Below are positions 25,539 to 33,273 of a stretch of 55,376 bases of DNA, one piece after another (position 1 is the stretch's first letter; each line of letters starts with the position of its first letter). The position numbers and the translations under genes are program-made. The DNA comes from Parabacteroides chinchillae (GTDB taxonomy: Bacteria; Bacteroidota; Bacteroidia; Bacteroidales; Tannerellaceae): positions 1 to 55,376 of the forward strand of contig NZ_FNVS01000022.1 in assembly GCF_900108035.1 (NCBI RefSeq), in the 5' to 3' direction. Below the pieces are notes generated by a model. The model did no database searches. It was not told the DNA's origin and saw only the letters and a program-made list of their open reading frames with translations.

Positions 25539-26291
25539 CTATTGGATAGTTTCAGACTGAACAGAATAAGTATGATAGATCAGTCTGCGATTGGAAGCAT
25601 ATTGAATAGCTTGTTCTATGGTGTTTACTCCGAATTTGTCAAAAAGTGCACATCTTATGCTTTCTATTGTTTTATCAGATACACCCATTTTAACAGCCGT
25701 TTCTTTTAGTGAAAATCCTTGTTGGGCCCATACAAGCATTTCTTTTTGCCTTTTGCTCAATGGTGAAAATGGATAATGTGTCCATTCTTTTGTTTTAAAA
25801 GAGTAATTAGAGTGATCCAGATTCTTATAGTGTGCACATAGCTGATTATCTTGTTTTCGGATAACGGAAACGGATAGCATGCAAATTCCATATCGGAGTT
25901 GTTCATTCAACCATTGTGGTTTCAACTTTACGTATGTCATCAGATAATTGGACTTGTTGTCTGATGATAAAGAACTTTTCACTCGGAGTAAAAAAGAAAA
26001 ATAATTGATTTGATCTGCGAGCCATTCATTATTATTCAGACTCTGTAAAACAATATTATATATCTTTATTCCAAAAGATATATCGTTCGGGTGAATTATA
26101 TTTTTGAAAAAATCATAACCAAGATTTTTTGGTGTTTCTTGCGTGTAACCACATAAGATCAAGTCATGGTTTGGTATATATCGAAAATTCTTTTGCTCAA
26201 AATCAAGAATAACTAATGCTTCAGTTATCATGCTCGACAAAGTATCATATACAATAGACCATTCATTTGCGAAAATATTGGTTTGTTTCAT
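25539..26291 (-). CDS. PAS-like/LuxR-type transcriptional regulator
   Basis: The protein has 250 residues. The first 170 have a PAS-like pattern (LVILDFEQKNFRYIPNH, LCGYTQETPKNLGYDFF, IIHPNDISF). The C-terminus is a LuxR/GerE HTH (LSKRQKEMLVWAQQGFSL, KETAVKMGVSDKTIE, FDKFGVNTIEQAIQYASN). It heads the minus-strand cassette 4, directly before the LanC-like remnant. A truncated relative at 7697-7909 precedes precursor B, so such regulators look like part of the module. The ligand is unknown. An 18-bp palindrome lies 14 bp upstream. Confidence 0.85.
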   Translation of the reverse strand: MKQTNIFANEWSIVYDTLSSMITEALVILDFEQKNFRYIPNHDLILCGYTQETPKNLGYDFFKNIIHPNDISFGIKIYNIVLQSLNNNEWLADQINYFSFLLRVKSSLSSDNKSNYLMTYVKLKPQWLNEQLRYGICMLSVSVIRKQDNQLCAHYKNLDHSNYSFKTKEWTHYPFSPLSKRQKEMLVWAQQGFSLKETAVKMGVSDKTIESIRCALFDKFGVNTIEQAIQYASNRRLIYHTYSVQSETIQ

Positions 26292-26305
26292 GTCGCTTGA
26301 TTTTT

Positions 26306-26323
26306 ATAGTTTTATAAAACTAT
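26306..26323. promoter_or_regulatory. Perfect 18-bp palindrome upstream of the LuxR regulator
   Basis: ATAGTTTTATAAAACTAT is a perfect inverted repeat 14 bp upstream of the regulator start codon. Its position suits an operator for autoregulation or a stem in the 5' leader. Confidence 0.5.
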
Positions 26324-26389
26324 TTCACTCAGATGAAAGAGAGTTGGATAAGTTTGTTTTTGCCCGTATATAATAGAGCTACTGCCTAG

Positions 26390-27202
26390 TTAAGTCCATT
26401 CGTCCAAACTTCGCTTTGAGCGACCCCACTTTATTTCCAATTCCTGTGCATTCATATTGCAATATTTGCAGCAGGGTATCGGAGATGTTATCAACTTAAT
26501 AAATTCGTCTTTTGACTGTGCTTTGTAAATATCGATATAATTTTCAGCGGACTCTGAAATTCCCAGATTAAAAAAGCGGTTTAAATGATGGAAATTGGCT
26601 GCATTATTACAGGGGAAGAACTTTCCATTATTTAATTGACAGCAAGAACCAAAAATTTCGCAGGCCGCGTGGGACAATTGATCATCGGCCAAGCCTGACA
26701 GATCATAAACATCTTTATGGAAATTTTTAGGAGCTTCTTCCGGCTCGATAAAAAGGTCTACACCTTCTATCATTGCTTTTTCTTTGAATGCTGAAAAATC
26801 CAATGAAATAGGATAATGACTAACACGGATGAACGTACCTGTTACCCGACACGTTTCCCAGAATGATTTAGACTTATTAAGCAATAGCAATCCATTAGTG
26901 ACCAGTTGTAAAGGCATATAGGGAAAATATTTCACAACGATTCTCATAAAATCATTCACTTGCGGATGTAACAGAGGTTCTCCACCCAATAGGGTTATCA
27001 TCTGGATATCATTCCTATCAAATAGTTGCGCCATTCTCGCCATATCTTTTTCAAACGCTCCAATTTCTAAAAACTCTTCATCAGCCAAAGGCGAAAAATG
27101 AGAACAACCCTTACAATTCAAATTACAATGTTCTGTCAAATGTATTTCGAACCTAAACCCAGAGGTTCTGATGGTTTCTAATTTATTTTGATAATCAGAC
27201 AT
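26390..27202 (-). CDS. Radical SAM protein of the glycan/peptide-locus type (short, no obvious GG precursor)
   Basis: The protein has 270 residues. The SAM motif is HLTEHCNLNCKGC, with CxxxCxxC at about residues 28-35, followed by LLGGEPLLHP. A cysteine-containing C-terminal part (EIFGSCCQLNNGKFFPCNN, CCKYCNMNAQELEIKWG) suggests a small SPASM/twitch domain for one auxiliary cluster. This family is often found among surface-polysaccharide genes, where its substrate is not established. It is transcribed in the same direction as cassette 4 but about 100 bp upstream of its regulator. It may be an independent gene at the island edge. Confidence 0.8.
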   Translation of the reverse strand: MSDYQNKLETIRTSGFRFEIHLTEHCNLNCKGCSHFSPLADEEFLEIGAFEKDMARMAQLFDRNDIQMITLLGGEPLLHPQVNDFMRIVVKYFPYMPLQLVTNGLLLLNKSKSFWETCRVTGTFIRVSHYPISLDFSAFKEKAMIEGVDLFIEPEEAPKNFHKDVYDLSGLADDQLSHAACEIFGSCCQLNNGKFFPCNNAANFHHLNRFFNLGISESAENYIDIYKAQSKDEFIKLITSPIPCCKYCNMNAQELEIKWGRSKRSLDEWT

Positions 27203-27594
27203 AAGATAATTGATAAATTAATTTATAAAATCAGATATATGCATTGGCTAACCTTATGATAAAAATCTCAATCAGATATGTATCTTTAGATAACTAGAGC
27301 ATAGTGTGTAAATATTATAATTTTAATTCAATATTAACAACAATTTATCCATTAAATGGCAGAATTCACCACTAATATTAGTTAAAAAAGCAGACAAATA
27401 CCTGATAAGAAACTAATGATTATAAGTCTACTTGATTTTCACCATAAAGCCCTCAAAATACAAGCTCAAGGCTAAATACGTTTCCATGTCATAGATTAAA
27501 TAATTACAAAACACAAAATACAGAAAATTATAAGATATATTTAAAGCCAAATGGTATTCATCCGATAAAAATTACCCTAAAACATACGACACCC
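27203..27594. other. AT-rich intergenic region at the island/core boundary
   Basis: About 390 bp separate the last accessory gene from the tRNA-Trp promoter. No ORF, precursor-like leader, long repeat or attachment-site duplication of the tRNA end was recognised. It marks the change to core-genome genes. Confidence 0.6.
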
Positions 27595-27595
27595 C

Positions 27596-27625
27596 TTGCA
27601 TATTAAAAATATTAAACTACTTTTG
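27596..27625 (+). promoter_or_regulatory. Promoter of tRNA-Trp
   Basis: TTG (27596-27598) and TACTTTTG (27618-27625) fit the Bacteroides -33/-7 consensus with the ideal 19-bp gap. The tRNA begins 13 bp later. Confidence 0.75.
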
Positions 27626-27638
27626 CACCCGCAACGAT

Positions 27639-27711
27639 ACGGAAGTAGCTCAGTTGGTAGAGCACTGGTCTCCAAAACCAGGTGTCGGGAGTTCGAGCCT
27701 CTCCTTCCGTG
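27639..27711 (+). tRNA. trnW: tRNA-Trp (CCA)
   Basis: The acceptor stem ACGGAAG/CTTCCGT, the D arm GTAGCTCAGTTGGTAGAGC, the anticodon stem CTGGT/ACCAG with loop CTCCAAA (anticodon CCA), and the T loop TTCGAGC are all present. Discriminator G is at 27711 and no CCA tail is encoded. Confidence 0.95.
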
Positions 27712-27717
27712 CAAATT

Positions 27718-27748
27718 AACGATAGTAAAAAATTTACTATCGTTTTTT
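27718..27748 (+). terminator. Intrinsic terminator after tRNA-Trp
   Basis: AACGATAGTAAA (27718-27729) pairs with TTTACTATCGTT, followed by a T run to 27748. Confidence 0.85.
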
Positions 27749-27927
27749 GTTTTACAAAGTATCTGTCATGTTGCACCTTTATTTCCGATATAAAAAAAAT
27801 CTAATTTCGAGATATAATTCGTTAAATAGAAGCCATACCCTTTCATTTTTATAAATGAATATGCTACTTTTATTGCCGATTTTAAATCTAATTTAAGACT
27901 TACAATTTAAGAATACCATAAAAACAA

Positions 27928-29514
27928 ATGACGGACAATAGATTTGCGAAACGCTACTCTTCCGACAAAAAGAGAAGTTTTTTCAAAGGAAAAAGCTTTA
28001 TCTTACTGTTGGGAATACTTTTTGGAGCAGGAATAATGATTGCTGCCTATAAAACTTCAGTATACTTCTCTACAGACGAATCATGTATGATATGCCATGT
28101 TCATCCGCATGTAGAAACTAGCTGGAAATTATCGAAACACGTAAATAACAGAAGTGGAGTCAAAACACATTGTGTTGCATGCCATCTTCCGCCACAGAAC
28201 AACACGTGGGCTCATTACTCAGCCAAAGCAAAATTAGGACTGACAGATGTATGGTCTTACCTGACTAAAGATAGTGCTGATTTTAATTGGGACAGCAAAT
28301 CAGAACTTGAACATGCAGTAAAATACATTCCGAACGAATCATGTAAAGAATGCCATCAAAATCTTTTCCCTGAAGGTATTTCTAACGATGGAGTAACTGC
28401 CCATCTTTATTATGATGAAAATGAAAAGAAGCTGAACCTGCAATGTATCAGTTGTCACCTGGATGCAGGACACTATAATCCGAACTATGTTCACTCCAAA
28501 CTGACAGGCATACCGGGAGCTGACAAGGTTTCAGCAAGCGATTCAAGCAAGTTTTTCACTGATACAGTCAGACTGACCTCATTCAGTAACTATACCGAAC
28601 AAATTCCGGGTACCGCCGTTTCATTCAAAATGATCGCGATCCCAGGCGGTACATTTGAAATGGGAAGCACTGAGAAAGAACCGTTCCACAAAGCCGACGA
28701 AGCTCCGGTTCGTAATATAACGCTAAGCCCGTTCTTTATGGCGGAAGTGGAAGTAACCTGGGATCAGTACTGGGCATTTTATGGCAATACCATGAGTGAA
28801 GGACGTACACCACCCGAAAAAATATATGCTAATAATAGTAATCCGAATGTAGATGCAATATCCGGACCTACTCCTCCTTTCGGTTTCCCGGATCAAGGTT
28901 GGGGAGGAGGCGACCGTCCGGCTATCACCATGACCCATTATGCTGCAGAAACATTCTGCCAATGGCTATCTAAAAAGACTGGAAAAAAATATCGCCTACC
29001 TACTGAGGCTGAATGGGAATATGCAGCCCGTGGAGGAACAGAAACTCCTTATTTCTTTGCAGGTAATCCAAAAGATTTCTCCGATCAGGGTTTTTGGCGT
29101 AAGTTCTTTGACGCAAAAACAGATAGTATAAGTTCATACGTGATTTACAGCAAAAACAGCCGTAATAAGACGCAGGAACCTGCTTTAGTATTACCGAATG
29201 CATTCGGCCTGAAAAATATGTTGGGAAATGTAATGGAATATTGTGCCGATAAATATAATCCGGAAGCATATAGTAAGAGCAGTGTAAATGAAAAAAATCC
29301 GCTCGTTACGGAAGGTACAGAATGGGTGGTACGTGGTGGCAACTATACCTCTGATGCTGCAGACGTACGTTGTGCAGCCCGCGATCATACAAAACACGAT
29401 GCCTGGTTGAAAACAGACCCACAACAGCCTAAGAGTATCTGGTGGTATTCTGACATTCGTGGTATTGGTTTCCGCGTAGTTTGTGAACCGGACGCCTCTT
29501 TAGGTGCTAAATAA
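27928..29514 (+). CDS. NapC/NirT-type tetraheme cytochrome fused to a formylglycine-generating-enzyme-like (SUMF1) domain
   Basis: The protein has 528 residues. A membrane anchor (FILLLGILFGAGIMIAAY, about 24-41) is followed by four CxxCH heme sites at about residues 53, 82, 139 and 173, as in quinol-oxidising NapC/NirT cytochromes. From about 230 a sulfatase-modifying-factor fold begins (IPGGTFEMGS, RLPTEAEWEYAARGG, GLKNMLGNVMEYC, VVRGGNY, GIGFRV). The fusion suggests electron transfer from the quinone pool to a periplasmic SUMF1-type binding or oxidase domain; the reaction is unknown. It begins a run with a Gfo/Idh protein and a TIM-barrel protein that both carry Tat-like signals. Confidence 0.85.
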   Translation: MTDNRFAKRYSSDKKRSFFKGKSFILLLGILFGAGIMIAAYKTSVYFSTDESCMICHVHPHVETSWKLSKHVNNRSGVKTHCVACHLPPQNNTWAHYSAKAKLGLTDVWSYLTKDSADFNWDSKSELEHAVKYIPNESCKECHQNLFPEGISNDGVTAHLYYDENEKKLNLQCISCHLDAGHYNPNYVHSKLTGIPGADKVSASDSSKFFTDTVRLTSFSNYTEQIPGTAVSFKMIAIPGGTFEMGSTEKEPFHKADEAPVRNITLSPFFMAEVEVTWDQYWAFYGNTMSEGRTPPEKIYANNSNPNVDAISGPTPPFGFPDQGWGGGDRPAITMTHYAAETFCQWLSKKTGKKYRLPTEAEWEYAARGGTETPYFFAGNPKDFSDQGFWRKFFDAKTDSISSYVIYSKNSRNKTQEPALVLPNAFGLKNMLGNVMEYCADKYNPEAYSKSSVNEKNPLVTEGTEWVVRGGNYTSDAADVRCAARDHTKHDAWLKTDPQQPKSIWWYSDIRGIGFRVVCEPDASLGAK

Positions 29515-29550
29515 AAGAAAAATCAATCTTAAAAGACTTTATAGAAAATC

Positions 29551-30933
29551 ATGAAAAAAGAAAACAGTATCAGTAGAAGATCATTCCTTAAAAGCTCTGC
29601 ACTTGCAAGTGCACTAGGAGCCGTAGGAACAGGCAGTGCAGCAAGTGTTATTTTAACCTCTTGTGGTGGCGAAAAAACCAATGCACCGAAACCTCTGAAA
29701 GAGGCAGGAACCTATTATATTCCCGAATTACCAGACATGGCAGCTGACGGAAAAGAGTTGAAAGCCGGTATTATCGGTTGCGGAGGCCGCGGATCAGGTG
29801 CAACATTTAACTTCCTAAACGCAGCTAACGGAGTAACAGTCGTAGCATTAGGCGATACTTTCCAGGAAAAAGTAGACAATCTGGCAAAGAAACTGAAAGA
29901 CGAAAAAGGCATCGACATACCTGCAGACAAACGTTTTGTTGGATTAGACGCATACAAGCAAGTAATAGATAGCGGCGTGGATGTAGTGATCATAGCCACT
30001 CCTCCTGTTTTCCGTCCGGTGCATTTCCAATATGCAGTTGAAAAAGGTAAGCATGCTTTCCTGGAAAAACCTATATGTGTAGACCCTGTAGGTTATCGTA
30101 CCATCATGGCTACGGCTAAACAAGCAGCAGCCAAGAACCTTTGCGTTGTAACCGGAACACAACGTCACCACCAACGCAGCTACGTAGAATCCTACAAAAA
30201 GATCATGGAAGGTCTGATCGGCGAAATCACGGGTGGAACTGTTTACTGGAATCAGAATATGCTCTGGTATCGCGATCGTCAACCAGGCTGGAACGACTGC
30301 GAATATATGATCAAAGATTGGGTAAACTGGAAATGGCTATCGGGCGATCATATTGTAGAACAGCATGTACATAATATAGATGTATTTACTTGGTTCAGCG
30401 GACTAAAACCGGTAAAAGCTGTAGGTTTTGGTTCACGTCAACGTCGTGTTACAGGCGATCAATATGACAATTTCAGTATCGACTTTACCATGGAGAATGG
30501 CATCCATCTACACAGTATGTCACGCCAGATAGATGGTTGTGCTAACAACGTAAGCGAATTTATTCAAGGTACACGCGGTTCATGGGACAGCAGCACAATG
30601 GAGATCAAAGATTTGGCTGGTAATGTAATCTGGAAATATGATAGTGAAGCCGAAAAAGCTAACTTCAAACAATGTGATCCTTATACCCTGGAACATGTAA
30701 ACTGGATAAATACGATTCGTGCCGGCAAACTTATCGAACAAGCTTCGGAAACAGCCATATCCAACATGGCAGCCATTATGGGACGCGAATCGGCCTACAG
30801 TGGTGAAGCTATAACCTGGGAAACGATGACAGCCTCGGCTCTCGATTATACCCCGAAAGATTTGAACCTCGGCAAAATGGATATGAGTGGCTTTACTGTT
30901 CCTGTTCCAGGCAAACCTCAGGATAAAAAATAA
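29551..30933 (+). CDS. Gfo/Idh/MocA-family oxidoreductase with Tat-like signal
   Basis: The protein has 460 residues. The N-terminus SRRSFLKSSALASALG is a twin-arginine type signal, and VILTSCGG might allow lipid attachment. The Rossmann motif GIIGCGGRGSGA binds NAD(P), and HAFLEKPICVDP holds the family Lys. A C-terminal alpha/beta substrate domain follows. If exported by Tat with its cofactor, it would oxidise or rearrange a sugar-like substrate outside the cytoplasm. The next gene is a TIM-barrel isomerase-like protein; this pairing recurs in Bacteroidota and has been linked in some systems to 3-keto-sugar chemistry, which is only a suggestion here. It lies 36 bp after the cytochrome fusion. 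Confidence 0.88.
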   Translation: MKKENSISRRSFLKSSALASALGAVGTGSAASVILTSCGGEKTNAPKPLKEAGTYYIPELPDMAADGKELKAGIIGCGGRGSGATFNFLNAANGVTVVALGDTFQEKVDNLAKKLKDEKGIDIPADKRFVGLDAYKQVIDSGVDVVIIATPPVFRPVHFQYAVEKGKHAFLEKPICVDPVGYRTIMATAKQAAAKNLCVVTGTQRHHQRSYVESYKKIMEGLIGEITGGTVYWNQNMLWYRDRQPGWNDCEYMIKDWVNWKWLSGDHIVEQHVHNIDVFTWFSGLKPVKAVGFGSRQRRVTGDQYDNFSIDFTMENGIHLHSMSRQIDGCANNVSEFIQGTRGSWDSSTMEIKDLAGNVIWKYDSEAEKANFKQCDPYTLEHVNWINTIRAGKLIEQASETAISNMAAIMGRESAYSGEAITWETMTASALDYTPKDLNLGKMDMSGFTVPVPGKPQDKK

Positions 30934-30944
30934 ACGATAAGTAT

Positions 30945-31895
30945 ATGACATTCAGCAGAAGAAACTTTTTAAGGACTACCCTATCAGGCGCAGCTCTTGC
31001 AGTGGGTAGTACAACGATTGCAGCTTGTTCATCAAAGTCCGGCCAGCAAACAGCGACACTGGCAGGTGAAAAAAAGGCATGTAGCCTAAATGATAAAAAA
31101 GCAGAGCTAAAAATATCTTTCCAGGAGGGTACGGCTCCCGGCGAAAGCTTGAATGAGAAGCTAGACTACATGGAGAAACTAGGGGTCGTTGGTTTCGAAC
31201 CCGGTGGCAGAGGCCTCGGCGAACGCGTAAAAGAGATCAAAGACGCTTTGAACGGACGCAATATCAAGGTCAGTGCAATTTGTGCCGGTTTTGACGGTTT
31301 TATCCTTTCTACTGATCCAGCCATCCGCAAGCAATGCATGGACACAATGAAAGAAATTATTACTGCTGCCGGCGAATTAGGTTCGACAGGTGTAATCATC
31401 GTACCAGCATTTAATGGGCAAGTTCCCGTGTTGCCCCACACTATGGAGACACGCGACTTCCTTTGCGAACAATTTAATGAAATGGGAACATTTGCCGCTC
31501 AAAACGGAACAACGGTCATATTTGAACCTTTAAACCGCAAAGAATGTTTCTATCTCCGTCAGGTAGCTGATGCGGCATCTATTTGTCGCGACATCAACAA
31601 TCCGGGTGTACGCTGTATGGGCGACTTCTGGCACATGACATGGGAAGAACCATCGGACATGGGAGCTTTTATTAGTGCAGGAGATTATCTGCAACATGTA
31701 CATGTGGCCAGCCGTAAACGTCGTAGTATGCCGGGCGAAGATGGGGATGCCGACAATTATATAAACGGCTTCAAAGGCTTAAAAATGATTGGCTATGATA
31801 AATATGTAAGTTTTGAATGTGGCTGCCAGGGCAAACGTGAAACGGTAGTACCTGCCGCAGTAAAACTGCTACGCGAACAATGGGAACAGGCTTAA
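30945..31895 (+). CDS. Sugar phosphate isomerase/epimerase-like TIM-barrel protein with Tat-like signal
   Basis: The protein has 316 residues, beginning FSRRNFLRTTLSGAAL, a twin-arginine signal with ACSS as a possible lipobox. The barrel carries ISAICAGFDG, the metal-ligand type stretch VIFEPLNRKECF, GDFWHMTWEEP and HVHVASRKRR, and ends FECGCQG. These match the xylose-isomerase-like fold with divalent metal. It lies 11 bp after the Gfo/Idh gene, so the two probably act on one pathway. The related protein at 47950 lies in a separate operon. The substrate is unknown. Confidence 0.85.
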   Translation: MTFSRRNFLRTTLSGAALAVGSTTIAACSSKSGQQTATLAGEKKACSLNDKKAELKISFQEGTAPGESLNEKLDYMEKLGVVGFEPGGRGLGERVKEIKDALNGRNIKVSAICAGFDGFILSTDPAIRKQCMDTMKEIITAAGELGSTGVIIVPAFNGQVPVLPHTMETRDFLCEQFNEMGTFAAQNGTTVIFEPLNRKECFYLRQVADAASICRDINNPGVRCMGDFWHMTWEEPSDMGAFISAGDYLQHVHVASRKRRSMPGEDGDADNYINGFKGLKMIGYDKYVSFECGCQGKRETVVPAAVKLLREQWEQA

Positions 31896-31901
31896 TACAA
31901 T

Positions 31902-32600
31902 ATGGCATTAGTTTATCCTAATATGCAATTAAGTGAGGTGGTGCAAGAGCATCCCTCACTTATTCCTGTTATCAACCGTTTCGAGATCCGTCTCGGATTG
32001 GGGGACAGGTCCGTGAGCGCTATTTGTAATGAGTATACTCTGGATACGGACTTCTTTCTGACTGTCATTAACACCTTTCTCAATGAAGAGTATTTTCCGG
32101 AAAAGAAACTTCGGACCTTCCATACTTCACAGATTATTGACTATCTGACAAAAACCAATCAATATTACCAACGTTACCAACTACCCAATATAGAACGCCA
32201 TCTCGGTTCATTCATCTCCATGAGTACACCGGGTAACAATACTCTTAACCTTATTGGTAAGTTTTTCTCCTCATTTAAGGAAGAACTGACTACACGAATC
32301 AGAAAAGATGAACAAGTATGGTTCCCCTATTGTCTTTCATTAAGCGAAAAACTCCATTCCGGACCAAAGGAAGAGCTACTATTAAATTCCAGCCAACCGG
32401 AAGAAGATACCATCGAAGAATTGCTGGCAGACTTGAAAAGCATTATGATCAAGCACTTATCCGGCGAATATGATGAGAACCTATGTTATGCTGTAATTTT
32501 TGCTGTCAGTAGTCTGGAAAAAGACATAAAACAACACAACCGGATACGCTATCGCATCCTCATGCCAATGGTTTCGGCGATGGAGAAACTCTGTATTTAA
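31902..32600 (+). CDS. RIC/YtfE-like protein lacking the N-terminal cysteine pair
   Basis: The protein has 232 residues. The first 60 (LSEVVQEHPSLIPVINRFEI, then RLGLGDRSVSAI) resemble the ScdA-N/DUF542 domain of iron-sulfur repair proteins, but the usual CCGG is replaced by residues around GLG. The rest is helical, with spaced His and Glu (ERHLGSF, IMIKHLSGEYDE, KQHNRIRYRIL), hinting at a hemerythrin-like di-iron bundle. RIC proteins repair iron-sulfur clusters under nitrosative or oxidative stress; this degenerate member may instead sense or store iron. It begins 6 bp after the TIM-barrel gene and is followed 14 bp later by a LuxR-type regulator. Confidence 0.6.
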   Translation: MALVYPNMQLSEVVQEHPSLIPVINRFEIRLGLGDRSVSAICNEYTLDTDFFLTVINTFLNEEYFPEKKLRTFHTSQIIDYLTKTNQYYQRYQLPNIERHLGSFISMSTPGNNTLNLIGKFFSSFKEELTTRIRKDEQVWFPYCLSLSEKLHSGPKEELLLNSSQPEEDTIEELLADLKSIMIKHLSGEYDENLCYAVIFAVSSLEKDIKQHNRIRYRILMPMVSAMEKLCI

Positions 32601-32614
32601 CGCTTTGTTTCAAA

Positions 32615-33190
32615 ATGCACAGAAACAAACAAATAGCAATTATTTTGCCCGACACATTGCAAAGTCTGGGACTCTACAGCTTGCTGAACGAATACTTTCC
32701 TCCAGTGGAAGTGAACCTCTTCCCTTCCTTTGACGTTTTCTGTGCAGGGGGGAACGATTTATTTGATTACTATTTTGTACAACCTGAAACCTTTACATTC
32801 AACACCGATTTCTTTCTTCCCCGCAGAAGCAAAACAATCATCTTAACAGACGGAATAGAAGAAATGCGCTGTCAACAGTCTTTAAACCACCTCATGACAA
32901 AAGCTTCACAAGAAACAATCATCGAACAATTACAACAATACCTGGTAACCGACACCCCCAATACTTCTTCCGGCGACAACAACAAAGAATTATCTTCCCG
33001 CGAAACAGATGTACTTCAACTCATTGCCTACGGTATTACAAACAAAGAGATTGCCGATAAATTAAACATCAGCCTTAACACAGTACTCACCCACCGTAAA
33101 AATATCACTGCAAAACTTGGCATTAAAACAGTTTCCGGCCTTACTTTCTATGCTATCATGAATGGAATCGTATCCGGAGAAGAATTTTAA
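32615..33190 (+). CDS. LuxR-family regulator with degenerate receiver-like domain
   Basis: The protein has 191 residues. The N-terminal 120 residues are receiver-sized but lack the usual acidic triad and phosphoacceptor pattern (IAIILPDTLQSLGLYSLL, KTIILTDG). The C-terminus is a clear HTH: LSSRETDVLQLIAYGITN, KEIADKLNISLNTVLTHR, ITAKLGIKTVSGL. It follows the RIC-like gene by 14 bp and precedes a TonB-dependent receptor by 83 bp. By position it could regulate those genes in response to iron or redox state. Confidence 0.82.
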   Translation: MHRNKQIAIILPDTLQSLGLYSLLNEYFPPVEVNLFPSFDVFCAGGNDLFDYYFVQPETFTFNTDFFLPRRSKTIILTDGIEEMRCQQSLNHLMTKASQETIIEQLQQYLVTDTPNTSSGDNNKELSSRETDVLQLIAYGITNKEIADKLNISLNTVLTHRKNITAKLGIKTVSGLTFYAIMNGIVSGEEF

Positions 33191-33273
33191 AAATCACTAC
33201 ATCTAGTGATTGCCCATCCCACTCTTTTCCATTTTCTTTGCAAACAAAATAATTACTAACAAAAGGAATTTGC

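Noticed and set aside
27203-27711. tRNA-Trp as an integration site of the RiPP island
   Set aside because: No duplicated tRNA end and no integrase were found in the window, and the left border of the island is not visible.
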